NCBI GenBank assembly: GCA_964612675.1
Contig: CAZTDD010000066.1
Span: 1-37,646, forward strand
Length of the DNA stretch: 37,646 nucleotides
Origin: CAZTDD01 sp964612675
GTDB lineage: Bacteria; Hinthialibacterota; Hinthialibacteria; Hinthialibacterales; JAKPRU01
Reading direction: 5' to 3'
The translations under genes and the position numbers were made by a program. Below are positions 15,631 to 24,621 of this stretch, piece after piece; the first letter of the stretch is position 1, and the number at the start of each line of letters is the position of its first letter. The notes below the pieces were generated by a model. That model saw nothing but the letters and a program-made list of their open reading frames with translations, searched no databases and was not told the DNA's origin.

Positions 15631-18600
15631 ATGAAATACGGAGATCTGATCCAGTTCGAACCTATTGAGACTGTGGTTGAGCTGCGGCATGCCGATGAGT
15701 CCGAGGCTGCCCAACGGCTTGTCCAGACTTACGTTATCTCCGAGGAGATGGCGGAGAGGCTAGTTGAGCTGGTTATTCCTCAACTCCAGTTCGACCAGCC
15801 TACGGACAACAAAGGACTATTAGTTGTTGGCAATTATGGTACGGGTAAGTCCCATCTCATGTCTGTAATCTCCGCTCTGGCCGAGAAGGCCGATCTTACG
15901 ACATATCTAAAAGACGAAAACGTGGCGAATGCCGCGGCCAAGATCTCCGGCCGATTCAAGGTCGTGCGCGCCGAGATCGGCTCGACGACCATGACCTTGC
16001 GCGAAATCCTCGTTGCCGCACTGGAGGAGCACTTAACCGATATGGGCGTGTCGTACTCCTTCCCGTCCATAGATAAGGTGTCAAACAGCAAACGTGGCTT
16101 CGAAGAGATGATGAGCGCCTTCCACGAAGAATACCCAGATCACGGTTTGCTTCTCGTTGTGGACGAGTTGCTCGACTACCTGCGGAGCCGGAAAGACCAG
16201 GAGCTGGTACTTGACCTCACTTTCCTCCGAGAGATCGGCGAAGTCTGCAAAGACCTCCGCTTCCGCTTCATCGCAGGCGTTCAAGAAGCTATTTTCGACA
16301 GCCCGCGATTTTCCTTTGTCGCAGACAGCATTCGCCGCGTGAAGGACCGTTTTGAGCAAATCCTCATCGCCCGCAAGGACGTCAAGTTTGTGGTATCTGA
16401 GCGCTTGCTCAAAAAGACCGCCGAACAACAGGCCAGAATTCGCGAATACCTAAAGCCATTTGCCAAGTTTTACGGACACATGAACGAGCGAATGGACGAA
16501 TTCGTAAGCCTTTTTCCTGTGCACCCCGACTACATTGATAGATTTGAAGAGATAAGGTTTGCAGAAAAGCGCGAGGTGCTCAGAACGTTGTCACTGGCTA
16601 TGAAGAAGTCGCTTAACCAGGACGTTCCAGAAGATCGCCCCGGCCTCATCGCTTACGACAGTTATTGGTCGACCTTGCGCGCAAATCCGTCTTTCCGCGG
16701 CATTCGCGAGATCAAGGACGTGATTGATTGTAGCCAGGTGCTCGAATCCCGGGTCCAACAGGCTTTTACACGCCCGGCGTACAAGCCCATGGCGCTGCGT
16801 CTCATCAACGGTTTGTCCGTTCATCGATTGACGACCGGAGACATCTATGCGCCCTTAGGTGCCACGGCGGAGGAACTGCGCGACTCACTCTGCCTGTATC
16901 AACCGGGCATCGGGGAACTGGGAGGTGACCCGGCATACGACTTACTCTCCCAAGTAGAGACAGTGCTGAGGGAAATCCACAAGACGGTCAACGGCCAGTT
17001 CATTTCTTCCAACCGGGACAACCGTCAGTATTACCTTGACCTCAAGAAAACCGACGATTTTGACGCGTTGATCGAAAAGCGTGCCGAGAGTCTGGATTCC
17101 TCGCAATTGGATCGCTACTACTACGAGGCCCTGAAGCGGGTGATGGAGTGTACGGACCAGACGTATGTCACCGGCTACAATATTTGGCAGCACGAGCTTG
17201 AATGGTTGGAGCGCAAGGCCGTCCGTCAGGGTTATCTATTCTTTGGAGCGCCCAATGAGCGATCCACCGCTGTACCGCCGCGGGATTTTTACCTGTACTT
17301 CATCCAGCCATTCGACACACCCGATTTCAAGGATGAGAAAAAAGCGGACGAGGTATTCCTTCGTCTGACGAATACCGACGAGGAGTTCCGAACCGCTCTT
17401 AAGGGGTACGCCGCCGCTCTGGATCTCGCATCTACATCCTCGGGGAACGCGAAATCGACGTATGAGTCGAAAGCGACTAACTCCTTGCGCAGTCTTGTTC
17501 AGTGGCTGCAGAAACACACGACCGATGCCTTTGAGGTAACTTACCAGGGCCGCACAAGATCCTTGATCGAGTGGGGAAAGGGCAAGTCGATCCGAGAACG
17601 ATCGGGTATCAGTTCCCATGAGCGAATCAACTTCCGTGACCTGGTGAACACTATTTCTGGTATCTGTCTTGAGCCCCACTTCCAAGACCAGGCTCCGGAA
17701 TATCCATTCTTCTCGGTGCTCATCACCGGCGCGAACCGTGGACAGGCCGCACAGGATGCCCTGAGAGCGATTGCCGGTCAGGCCCGGACGAAACAGGCTA
17801 CGGCCGTGCTCGATGCGCTGGGACTTCTCGATGGTGAGAAGATCGATCCCTACCAATCGAAATACGCCAAGCACATCTTGGAAATCGCGAAGAAAAAGGG
17901 GCATGGCCAAGTGGTCAACCGCTCGGAATTGATCCAGGAAAGAGATGGTGTGGAGTTTTTCGCTTGGGAATCATTCCGTCTCGAGCCAGAGTGGGCCACG
18001 GTGATACTTGCCGCGCTCGTTTATGCCGGCGAAGTGGTACTCTCCGTTCGGCGCGAAACGAAATTCGATGCCACCCGTCTACCGCAGCTGGCGGCCATTG
18101 GCATCGATGAACTGGCCCAATTCAAGCACATCGAGCGCCCCAAGGACTGGAATCTCCCAGCGATCAAGGCGCTCTTCGAACTTCTCGGTTTAGCCCCAGG
18201 GTTCGCGCATGAGGTCACGACGGGTAAAGAAGAGCCTGTTAGGCAACTCCAGACCAATATCGCGAAAGGCGTTGAACGAGTTGTGTTGGCACAACAAAGC
18301 CTGCAGACTGGGCTCGTCTTCTGGGGACAACACTTGCTTTCTGACTCGGAACTCGAAACGCGAAGATCGAAACTGGAGACAACCAAGTCATTTCTCGAAT
18401 CGTTACAAGCGTACAACTCACCAGGCAAACTCAAGAACCTTCGCCATGAAGCGCGAGATGTGAGAAACCACACGAAAGGCTTGAAGGTACTGCAGGAGAT
18501 CGAATCGCTCAAGGAACTCGTGGGCGATCTCGGCTCCACGGCAAACTACCTCTCCACCGCTGAGGCGGTCTTGCCCAGCAGCCACAACTGGATCGACAAG

Positions 18601-19362
18601 ATGAAGACAGCGCGGGAGGAGGTTCTCGGCGAAGTCCGAGAGCCGGCCAAGCGCGGTACAGTCGCCTTCCGCCAGAAGACGCAGCACAGGCTCAACGATC
18701 TCAAACAGGCCTATCGGAACGCCTATCTCGACATGCACACGAAAGCCCGTCTGGGTGTAAACGAGGACAAACGCAAAGCGGCGCTCATCAAAGACCCCCG
18801 TCTGAAACAGCTTGAAAGACTGGTAACGATAGATCTAATGCCTGCTTCCCAACTCACCGATTTCCGGAACCGATTGGCAGGTCTCATACCTTGTTACCAA
18901 CTCACCGAGCAAGAGATCGAAACGTCACCGATGTGTCCACACTGCTCATACAAACCCAGTTCTGAGGCATACACGCCGCCTGCAGCGGAGACTCTGGCGG
19001 TTCTTGAGGATGGCCTCGATCAGCTTATCGCTGAATGGACTCACACCTTACTGGACAATCTCGAAGATCCGACAACCCAGGACAATCTGACTTTGCTCAA
19101 AACGAAGGAAAGGAAGCTCATCAGTGAATTTCAGAAAACCGGAGAGCTTCCGGACAAACTGAGCAACGAATTCATCCGCGCAAGTAAGGAAGTGCTATCT
19201 GGGCTTGTCAAGATTGAAATCAGCATAGACGAGATGCGTGAGGCCCTTCTGTCTGGGGGATCGCCTGTGACACCCGGTGATTTGAAAAAACGATTCGAGG
19301 AATACCTGGATGAGCTCACCAAGGGCAAGGAGCCAGGCAAGGTGAGGATCGTGCTGGAATAG
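15631..19362 (+). CDS. brxC: BrxC/PglY, large BREX ATPase (DUF6079)
   Basis: A 1243-aa protein. ATG 15631 is chosen over an in-frame start at 15589 because AAGGAAG precedes it and the extension would overlap brxF. Walker A is GNYGTGKS (67-74) and Walker B is LLLVVDELLDYL (about 173-184), the AAA+ STAND-like N-terminal ATPase of BrxC. The long C-terminal helical region includes a coiled-coil rich stretch and a CPHC zinc-knuckle-like motif near residue 1102. Length fits the family. It is thought to act as a large ATP-driven scaffold that controls the methylase and PglZ. No disruption seen. It is followed nine bp later by the YhcG-like gene. Confidence 0.92.
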   Translation: MKYGDLIQFEPIETVVELRHADESEAAQRLVQTYVISEEMAERLVELVIPQLQFDQPTDNKGLLVVGNYGTGKSHLMSVISALAEKADLTTYLKDENVANAAAKISGRFKVVRAEIGSTTMTLREILVAALEEHLTDMGVSYSFPSIDKVSNSKRGFEEMMSAFHEEYPDHGLLLVVDELLDYLRSRKDQELVLDLTFLREIGEVCKDLRFRFIAGVQEAIFDSPRFSFVADSIRRVKDRFEQILIARKDVKFVVSERLLKKTAEQQARIREYLKPFAKFYGHMNERMDEFVSLFPVHPDYIDRFEEIRFAEKREVLRTLSLAMKKSLNQDVPEDRPGLIAYDSYWSTLRANPSFRGIREIKDVIDCSQVLESRVQQAFTRPAYKPMALRLINGLSVHRLTTGDIYAPLGATAEELRDSLCLYQPGIGELGGDPAYDLLSQVETVLREIHKTVNGQFISSNRDNRQYYLDLKKTDDFDALIEKRAESLDSSQLDRYYYEALKRVMECTDQTYVTGYNIWQHELEWLERKAVRQGYLFFGAPNERSTAVPPRDFYLYFIQPFDTPDFKDEKKADEVFLRLTNTDEEFRTALKGYAAALDLASTSSGNAKSTYESKATNSLRSLVQWLQKHTTDAFEVTYQGRTRSLIEWGKGKSIRERSGISSHERINFRDLVNTISGICLEPHFQDQAPEYPFFSVLITGANRGQAAQDALRAIAGQARTKQATAVLDALGLLDGEKIDPYQSKYAKHILEIAKKKGHGQVVNRSELIQERDGVEFFAWESFRLEPEWATVILAALVYAGEVVLSVRRETKFDATRLPQLAAIGIDELAQFKHIERPKDWNLPAIKALFELLGLAPGFAHEVTTGKEEPVRQLQTNIAKGVERVVLAQQSLQTGLVFWGQHLLSDSELETRRSKLETTKSFLESLQAYNSPGKLKNLRHEARDVRNHTKGLKVLQEIESLKELVGDLGSTANYLSTAEAVLPSSHNWIDKMKTAREEVLGEVREPAKRGTVAFRQKTQHRLNDLKQAYRNAYLDMHTKARLGVNEDKRKAALIKDPRLKQLERLVTIDLMPASQLTDFRNRLAGLIPCYQLTEQEIETSPMCPHCSYKPSSEAYTPPAAETLAVLEDGLDQLIAEWTHTLLDNLEDPTTQDNLTLLKTKERKLISEFQKTGELPDKLSNEFIRASKEVLSGLVKIEISIDEMREALLSGGSPVTPGDLKKRFEEYLDELTKGKEPGKVRIVLE

Positions 19363-19371
19363 GAACCACGA

Positions 19372-20496
19372 ATGGACACGAATAGAAACGAATTGGAAGA
19401 GTTGGATTCGCTGTACGGCGATATTCGAACCGTATTGGAGGAAGCGCGAAACACCGCCTATCGAGCGGTAAATTTCGCCATGGTTCGCGCCCATTGGCAG
19501 ATCGGCTGCCTGATCGTGGAGAACGAGCAGCAGGGGCGGGAGCGCGCCCAGTATGGCCAAACAGTCCTGAAGCAGCTATCCCAACGCCTCACACGCGATT
19601 TCGGCAAAGGCTATTCGATTCAATCCTTGCGCAACATGCGGCAGTTCTATATGACATTCTCAAAACGCTCCGCGCTGCGGAGCGAATCTCGCGATTCCAC
19701 GCAACTCCTGTCATCACAACACTTCGAGAAATGCTCCGCGTTGCGGAGCGAGTTGACGTGGACGCATTACAAGATGCTCATGCGGGTGGATAAACCGGAA
19801 GCCAGGGAGTGGTACATGAACGAGGCTGCCGACCAGAATTGGTCAACCCGTCAACTGGAGCGGCAAATATCGGTTCTCTATTACGAACGCCTCCTGGGAA
19901 GCCGCGAAAAGGACCCGGTAGAGCAGGAAGCCGGCGAAAAAATGTCCGCCTTGCCACCGGAACAATTCATCCGCGATCCTTATGTGCTGGAATTTTTGGA
20001 CCTCCGGGATTATCCGGGACTTCGCGAGTCCTCGGTAGAGCAGGCAATTATCGATAAACTCCAGCATTTCCTGCTTGAACTCGGGAAGGGGTTTTCATTT
20101 GTTGCCCGCCAGAAACGGATGCGTTTTGACGACGAGGATTTCTATGTCGATCTGGTCTTTTATAACTTTATTCTCAAGTGTTTTGTGTTGATCGATCTCA
20201 AGATCGGCAGCCTCACACATCAGGACATCGGCCAGCTGGATGGCTATGTCCGCATGTTCGAAGACCAATATAAGGTCGAGGGCGACAACCCCACCATCGG
20301 CATCATACTTTGTTCCAAGAAAAACGAAGCCATCGCCCGGTATTCCGTGCTGAAGGAGAGCAAGCAACTCTTCGCGTCCAAGTATATGCTGTATCTGCCC
20401 ACAGAGGAGCAGCTTCGGCGCGAACTGGAACGGGAGCGACGCTTGATCGAAGAAAGACAGCGCCTGGAAGAGGAAAGTGACCAAGAGAGTGACTAA
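19372..20496 (+). CDS. DUF1016 / YhcG-type PD-(D/E)XK nuclease
   Basis: A 374-aa protein. The N-terminal DUF1016_N helical domain (about 10-110) contains RNTAYRAVNFAMVRAHWQIG and RDFGKGYSIQSLRNMRQFY. The C-terminal nuclease domain is at about 220-340, with EDFYVDLVFYNFILKCFVLI followed by DLKIG; the usual E-x-K is D-x-K here. A Glu/Arg-rich coiled coil ends the protein. YhcG proteins are frequent passengers of restriction and BREX islands. Start nine bp after brxC. An odd insertion around residues 99-127 (SALRSES...CSALRSE) is encoded by two palindromes. Nuclease activity is plausible but unproven given the D-x-K change. Confidence 0.85.
   Translation: MDTNRNELEELDSLYGDIRTVLEEARNTAYRAVNFAMVRAHWQIGCLIVENEQQGRERAQYGQTVLKQLSQRLTRDFGKGYSIQSLRNMRQFYMTFSKRSALRSESRDSTQLLSSQHFEKCSALRSELTWTHYKMLMRVDKPEAREWYMNEAADQNWSTRQLERQISVLYYERLLGSREKDPVEQEAGEKMSALPPEQFIRDPYVLEFLDLRDYPGLRESSVEQAIIDKLQHFLLELGKGFSFVARQKRMRFDDEDFYVDLVFYNFILKCFVLIDLKIGSLTHQDIGQLDGYVRMFEDQYKVEGDNPTIGIILCSKKNEAIARYSVLKESKQLFASKYMLYLPTEEQLRRELERERRLIEERQRLEEESDQESD
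19666..19684. repeat. Coding palindrome, copy 1
   Basis: cgctccgcgctgcggagcg folds into an 8-bp GC stem inside the YhcG-like gene and is nearly repeated at 19733-19750. Both encode SALRSE in the same frame. This resembles small palindromic elements that insert in frame into genes. Confidence 0.6.
19733..19750. repeat. Coding palindrome, copy 2
   Basis: gctccgcgttgcggagcg matches the copy at 19666-19684 with one internal change and the same reading frame (CSALRSE). The pair brackets a 48-base segment with little sign of conserved structure. Confidence 0.6.
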
Positions 20497-20608
20497 GTTC
20501 GGACTGGCCCAAGGGGGCAACATGGTTAGTGCAAGTGGAATCAATTCTGAAGTTGGGACACAGGAACAGAATGTATCGATGGAATGACATCTAAAAGGGG
20601 TGTTTTTC

Positions 20609-21226
20609 ATGCCACGGAGAAGAAATAACGACTACTTGACCAAGAAGATGTTCCGGGAGAAGGGGGGACAGGGACGCTTGTTTGATAAGTCTTATGAGGA
20701 AGAACTTGAGGAGGAAAGGGAAGTTGAATGCCTTGGCAAGACATTCGAGAGTGACGAGGCGAGGCGGGAGTATTTTCTTAGGAAATTGCGGGAGGGATTG
20801 GAGGAAATTCACGAGAAAGTAGGCGGTGTGCCGTTCACGACCGTTGACGATGCCGTGACACGGATGAAATCCATCGAGAAGTGGCCGATGGGCGATTCCG
20901 ACCGTTTGCAGGAATTGGCTCAACGAATGAAAGAAGCAGCGAAATGCAGAAGCGGAGAACGGGGGAAAGGGGGAAACGGAGAGCGGGAGAAAGGGAGAAA
21001 CGGGGAAAGACAGAAAGATCTTTTGCAGCTATGGAAAGACGAGATCGGTTTTCCTCATGGTGAACTTGAAGACGTCCTGAATCTTTCCGATCCGCCCTAT
21101 TACACGGCCTGTCCGAATCCTTTTATCGAGGATTTCATCATACACCACGGCAAGTCATACGACCCGAATGTGCCGTACAGCCGGGAGCCATTTGCAGTCG
21201 ATGTAAGTGAGGGTAAGGACAGGTAA
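20609..21226 (+). CDS. pglX: PglXI methylase, N-terminal part (split by frameshift)
   Basis: A 205-aa product starting at ATG 20609 after AAGGGG. It opens MPRRRNNDYLTKKMF and contains YEEELEEEREVECLGKTF, NLSDPPYYTACPNPFIEDFI and EPFAVDVSEGK, the normal N-terminal domain of type 3 BREX DNA methylases. It then reads DR and stops at 21224-21226. The expected continuation (NDPIYKAHSYHTKVPH) is present immediately downstream in the +1 frame, so this and 21207-23768 are one gene broken by a 10-bp insertion. A purine-rich repeat (20948-21017) adds about 22 residues (RSGERGKGGNGEREKGRNGE) in frame between the MKEAA helix and DLLQLWKDEIGFPHG. As it stands the protein would lack the catalytic domain. 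Confidence 0.85.
   Translation: MPRRRNNDYLTKKMFREKGGQGRLFDKSYEEELEEEREVECLGKTFESDEARREYFLRKLREGLEEIHEKVGGVPFTTVDDAVTRMKSIEKWPMGDSDRLQELAQRMKEAAKCRSGERGKGGNGEREKGRNGERQKDLLQLWKDEIGFPHGELEDVLNLSDPPYYTACPNPFIEDFIIHHGKSYDPNVPYSREPFAVDVSEGKDR
20948..21017 (+). repeat. Purine-rich repeat inserted in frame in pglX
   Basis: An almost pure purine run built of units like cgggagaaagggagaaacgg. A similar run with the same units lies at 23741-23820, after the pglX 3' end. In pglX it encodes a low-complexity Gly/Glu/Arg/Lys stretch. Confidence 0.7.
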
Positions 21227-23768
21227 GAACGATCCCATTTACAAAGCTCATTCTTACCATACGAAGGTTCCCCATCTGGCCATTGTTCCTTCTATCCTAC
21301 ACTACACAGAACCCGGCGACGTTGTTCTCGACGGATTCTGTGGGGCCGGCATGACCGGCGTGGCTGCGCAATGGTGTGATGCCGCCCCAGAAGACTATCG
21401 CCGAAAGATCGAAGCTAATTTCGAGAAACAGGGAGATAAGAACCCGGAATGGGGGGCGCGGTCTGTGATCCTTAACGATCTTTCACCAGCGGGTACCTTC
21501 ATCGCCGCTAACTACAACCTTCCCTTCGATTCCCAGGATTTCGACAAGACAGGAAGACGTATCCTCGACGAAATAGAGCGGGAGATCGGCTGGATGTACG
21601 AGACTCTACACGCGGATAGAGAAAGGAAAGGCCAGATTGAATATACTGTGTGGAGCGAAGTTTTCACATGCCCTGATTGCTCGGGGGAAGTTGTTTTCTC
21701 TGACGAAGCGCTGGATGACGAAACCAAGCGTGTCAAAGACTCCTTTCCATGTCCACATTGCGCCAGCGAGCTCACAAAAAGCCGAATTGAACGCTGTTAC
21801 GAGACACGGTTCGATTCGGCTTTGAAGACTACGATCCGAGTGCCAAAGCGAAAACCCGTTCTGATATCGTACAGACTCGGTAAAACCCGTTATGAGAAAG
21901 TACCTGATCAGTTCGATTTGAGCATCATCCAACGAATTGAATCCATGCCACTACCCCAAAAATTGCCCACCATTAAAATCCCGCCCATGCATATGACACA
22001 TGAACGGGCGCGGATGGATCGAGCTGGCGTGACCTATGTTCATCACTTCTTTATATACCGTTCTTCGTTTGCTCTCTCCGCTTTCTTTCAAAAAGCCGCA
22101 TCGCTTGACGACAAACGAATAGCGTCTGCGCTCGTCCTTATTGCCCAACACCAATTTCAAAATGCCTCCATAATGAATCGATACAGGCCAGCATCCACCT
22201 TTGGCAATGCTCCCCTCGGCGGAGTTTACTACGTGCCCTCACAGATTGCAGAAGCAAATGTAATCCGACTAATCTCAGGAAGTATGAAGCGTGTAGGCAG
22301 GATGGCAAAAGCTGGGTGGACGCGGCTTGGACCTTTGCCCAGAAATGTTCTAATTTCAACCCACAGCACGACTGAGGGATATGGGCTCTCAGGCGATTCA
22401 GTAGACTACGTATTCACTGACCCACCTTTCGGCGAAAATATTTACTACGCCGACCTGAACTTCCTCATCGAATCATGGCACCGGGTCCTCACTAACGCTT
22501 TCCCTGAAGCCATCATAGACAGGTTCAAGAAAAAAGGGCTTCCAGAGTACCAACACCTGATGGAACGATGTTTCGAGAACTACTACCATGTCCTTAAACC
22601 CGGACGCTGGATGACCGTAGTGTTTCACAACTCACGCAACGCTGTCTGGAACGCAATCCAGGAAGCCATGCAGGCCGCTGGATTCGTCGTGGCCGACGTA
22701 CGTACACTCGACAAACAGCAAGGTTCTTATCGACAGGTCACCAGTACAGCCGTCAAACAAGACCTTGTTATCTCGGCCTACAAGCCGAACGGTGGTCTCG
22801 AGGAACGATTCAAACTGAAAGCCGGATCGGAAGAAGGGGCGTGGGATTTTGTTAGAACGCATCTTGCGCAACTCCCCGTTTTCGTGTCTAAAAACGGACA
22901 GGTCGAAACCTTGGCTGAACGTCAAGACTTCCTTCTTTTTGATCGCATGGTGGCCTTTCACGTTCAGCGCGGTGTCACGGTTCCTTTATCGGCGGCTGAG
23001 TTTTACGAAGGACTGGCACAACGATTTCCTGAACGAGATGGGATGTATTTCCTGCCCGATCAAGTGGCCGAATACGACAAAAAGCGTATGAAAGCCAAGG
23101 AGGTCCTCCAGCTCGATCTTTTTGTGCGGGACGAAGCATCGGCAATTGAGTGGCTCCGTCAACGACTGAAAGAGAAACCGCAATCATTCCAAGAAATCCA
23201 TCCACAATTCATGAGAGAGATCGGCGGTTGGGAGAAATACGAAAAACCATTGGAATTATCCGAACTTCTGGCGCAGAATTTCCTGCGCTACGACGGCAAG
23301 GGGGAAGTCGCCAGCCAGATCCACAGCTATCTTTCAACGAATTTCAAAGACCTTCGCAACCTTCCGAAGGATGCCCCGACGTTGCGCGTCAAGGCAAAGG
23401 ACCGATGGTATGTTCCCGATCCGAGAAAAGCGGGAGATATCGAAAAACTCCGCGAGAGAGCGTTGCTGAAGGAGTTCTGGGAATATCTGCCCCCGGGCTA
23501 CGAACCTGCAATCAAGACAGAATCGCCGAACGGCTATCTCCCGGGCCTTGAGCCGAAGCCGGCCGCAGTCCCCAAGGGAAAGAAGATGAAGGTGATCCGT
23601 TTGGAGGCAGTCCGCGCAGGCTTCAAGCACTGCTGGCAAAACCGCGACTACCGTACAATCATCGCAGTAGCCCAGCGCATCCCCGAAAACGTCCTCCAGG
23701 AAGATCAGAAGCTGCTCATGTGGTACGATCAGGCAGTTACGAGAACGGGGGAGGGGGAGAATCGGTGA
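21207..23768 (+). CDS. pglX: PglXI methylase, catalytic and C-terminal part (split by frameshift)
   Basis: An 853-aa open frame from GTG 21207; the real gene begins at 20609. SAM-binding motif I is DGFCGAGMTGVAAQ (about 42-56). A zinc ribbon CPDC...CPHC lies at about 155-190. The catalytic motif IV DPPF is at about 405 within DYVFTDPPFGENIYYADLNF, as in adenine-N6 DNA methylases. The C-terminal BREX-specific region (about 560-853) ends IIAVAQRIPENVLQ...AVTRTGEGENR. In BREX the methylase marks host DNA and is needed for defence. Joining the frames by removing one 10-bp unit at 21212-21227 would give a protein of about 1055 aa. No ribosome site precedes the GTG, so independent translation is unlikely. 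The gene ends inside a purine-rich repeat. Confidence 0.88.
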   Translation: MRVRTGKNDPIYKAHSYHTKVPHLAIVPSILHYTEPGDVVLDGFCGAGMTGVAAQWCDAAPEDYRRKIEANFEKQGDKNPEWGARSVILNDLSPAGTFIAANYNLPFDSQDFDKTGRRILDEIEREIGWMYETLHADRERKGQIEYTVWSEVFTCPDCSGEVVFSDEALDDETKRVKDSFPCPHCASELTKSRIERCYETRFDSALKTTIRVPKRKPVLISYRLGKTRYEKVPDQFDLSIIQRIESMPLPQKLPTIKIPPMHMTHERARMDRAGVTYVHHFFIYRSSFALSAFFQKAASLDDKRIASALVLIAQHQFQNASIMNRYRPASTFGNAPLGGVYYVPSQIAEANVIRLISGSMKRVGRMAKAGWTRLGPLPRNVLISTHSTTEGYGLSGDSVDYVFTDPPFGENIYYADLNFLIESWHRVLTNAFPEAIIDRFKKKGLPEYQHLMERCFENYYHVLKPGRWMTVVFHNSRNAVWNAIQEAMQAAGFVVADVRTLDKQQGSYRQVTSTAVKQDLVISAYKPNGGLEERFKLKAGSEEGAWDFVRTHLAQLPVFVSKNGQVETLAERQDFLLFDRMVAFHVQRGVTVPLSAAEFYEGLAQRFPERDGMYFLPDQVAEYDKKRMKAKEVLQLDLFVRDEASAIEWLRQRLKEKPQSFQEIHPQFMREIGGWEKYEKPLELSELLAQNFLRYDGKGEVASQIHSYLSTNFKDLRNLPKDAPTLRVKAKDRWYVPDPRKAGDIEKLRERALLKEFWEYLPPGYEPAIKTESPNGYLPGLEPKPAAVPKGKKMKVIRLEAVRAGFKHCWQNRDYRTIIAVAQRIPENVLQEDQKLLMWYDQAVTRTGEGENR
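21212..21231 (+). repeat. Imperfect 10-bp tandem repeat at the pglX frameshift
   Basis: ggtaaggaca (21212-21221) is followed directly by ggtaagaacg (21222-21231), with 8 of 10 positions the same. Deleting one unit restores GAG GGT AAG AAC GAT, reading SEGKND, the expected family sequence. It may be a slip-strand duplication or a phase-variation site. Confidence 0.75.
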
Positions 23769-23820
23769 AGCGGGGAGTGGGGGAAGCGGGGAAACGGAGA
23801 AAGGGAGAATGGGAGAGAGG
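23741..23820 (+). repeat. Purine-rich repeat at the pglX / four-helix-bundle junction
   Basis: A purine run (units such as gcggggaaacggagaaaggg) covers the last codons of pglX, the gap, and the ribosome site and start codon of the next gene. It shares units with 20948-21017. I recall this type of repeat in front of four-helix-bundle genes in other genomes, which suggests it travels with them. Confidence 0.65.
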
Positions 23821-24186
23821 ATAAATAGCTATAAAGAGTTGAGGGTTTATCAGAATGCTATGGCTGCAGCGATGCGGATATTTGAGATTACCAAGACGTT
23901 CCCTCTTGAAGAGAAATATTCAATGGTTGATCAAATGAGGCGGTCATCACGTTCCGTTTGTGCGAACGTGGCTGAAGCCTGGCGAAAGCGACGCTATAAG
24001 GCGGCTTTTATATCAAAACTGAGCGATGCGGAAAGTGAAGCGTGCGAGACCCAAGTCTGGACGGAATTCGCCCTTCGGTGCGCATACATTGACAAGAACG
24101 CCGCCGGTGAACTGGACACAAGTTACGACACAATCATCGGCCAACTGGTCACCATGATCGGAGATGCAGACAAATGGCTAATCTAG
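23809..24186 (+). CDS. Four-helix-bundle protein (23S rRNA IVP / avd-like family)
   Basis: A 125-aa protein with the family signature SYKELRVYQNAMAAAMRIFE, FPLEEKYSMVDQMRRSSRSV, NVAEAWRKRRYKAAFISKLS and a closing TIIGQLVTMIGDADKW helix. These proteins form pentameric helical bundles, occur within 23S rRNA intervening sequences and beside retroelements, and have no proven enzymatic role; nucleic-acid binding is suspected. The purine-rich repeat supplies its start codon and AAGGGAGA ribosome site. It sits between pglX and an orphan PglX-like tail, so it is likely an inserted cassette rather than a BREX component. Confidence 0.88.
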   Translation: MGERINSYKELRVYQNAMAAAMRIFEITKTFPLEEKYSMVDQMRRSSRSVCANVAEAWRKRRYKAAFISKLSDAESEACETQVWTEFALRCAYIDKNAAGELDTSYDTIIGQLVTMIGDADKWLI

Positions 24187-24270
24187 TAATCGCCGAACGG
24201 CCGTTTCCCCATGTCCCCGTGTCGGAGGAAGTGTGGTAGGATCGGGTAGTGACGAGGTCGGAGGGATAAC

Positions 24271-24621
24271 ATGGCGATACCGGAAATGTTTAAGAACTTG
24301 GCCCTAGATACTTGGTACAAGACCCTCGTTTATTTGGGCGGAGTGTTCTTTGCCATTTCGCTTTTCATCGACGTGAAGGGGATCACCAACGGACAATTAC
24401 AGTTGCTTTCTTCTGGGTTCTTTTTCTTTGGAGTTGGAGAATGGAAGAATCGCAAGGTTGAACACTGGGTCAAACCACCAAACGTATACACAGGTGATCC
24501 GGCCTTAATCAAGGCACGTGTTCGTGCTCCGGATGCTCTTGGGATAATTTTCGATATTCTCGGAGTAATTCTCATTATTCTCGGTTTTGGAAGCCTTTTT
24601 AAAGGTGCGATCAGTGGATAG
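24271..24621 (+). CDS. Small integral membrane protein, unknown function
   Basis: A 116-aa protein starting at ATG after GGAGGG. It has about three membrane segments: TLVYLGGVFFAISLFIDV (20-37), LQLLSSGFFFFGVGEW (43-58) and ALGIIFDILGVILIILGFGS (about 90-109). The middle loop is short and basic (WKNRKVEHWV). I do not recognise a family. It lies between the four-helix-bundle gene and the orphan PglX-like tail. Small membrane proteins can be effectors in defence islands, but nothing here shows that. Confidence 0.6.
   Translation: MAIPEMFKNLALDTWYKTLVYLGGVFFAISLFIDVKGITNGQLQLLSSGFFFFGVGEWKNRKVEHWVKPPNVYTGDPALIKARVRAPDALGIIFDILGVILIILGFGSLFKGAISG

Noticed and set aside
17236..17910. Minus-strand 224-codon frame inside brxC
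   Set aside because: Lies entirely within the well-supported brxC frame and has no motif or ribosome site.
20948..21017. Purine-rich runs as a CRISPR array
   Set aside because: No regular repeat-spacer spacing and no cas genes in the window; units are short, imperfect and contiguous.
21207..21209. GTG 21207 as a genuine start of a separate methylase gene
   Set aside because: No ribosome site, and the upstream frame encodes the normal PglX N-terminal domain up to this exact point, so a frameshift is the better reading.
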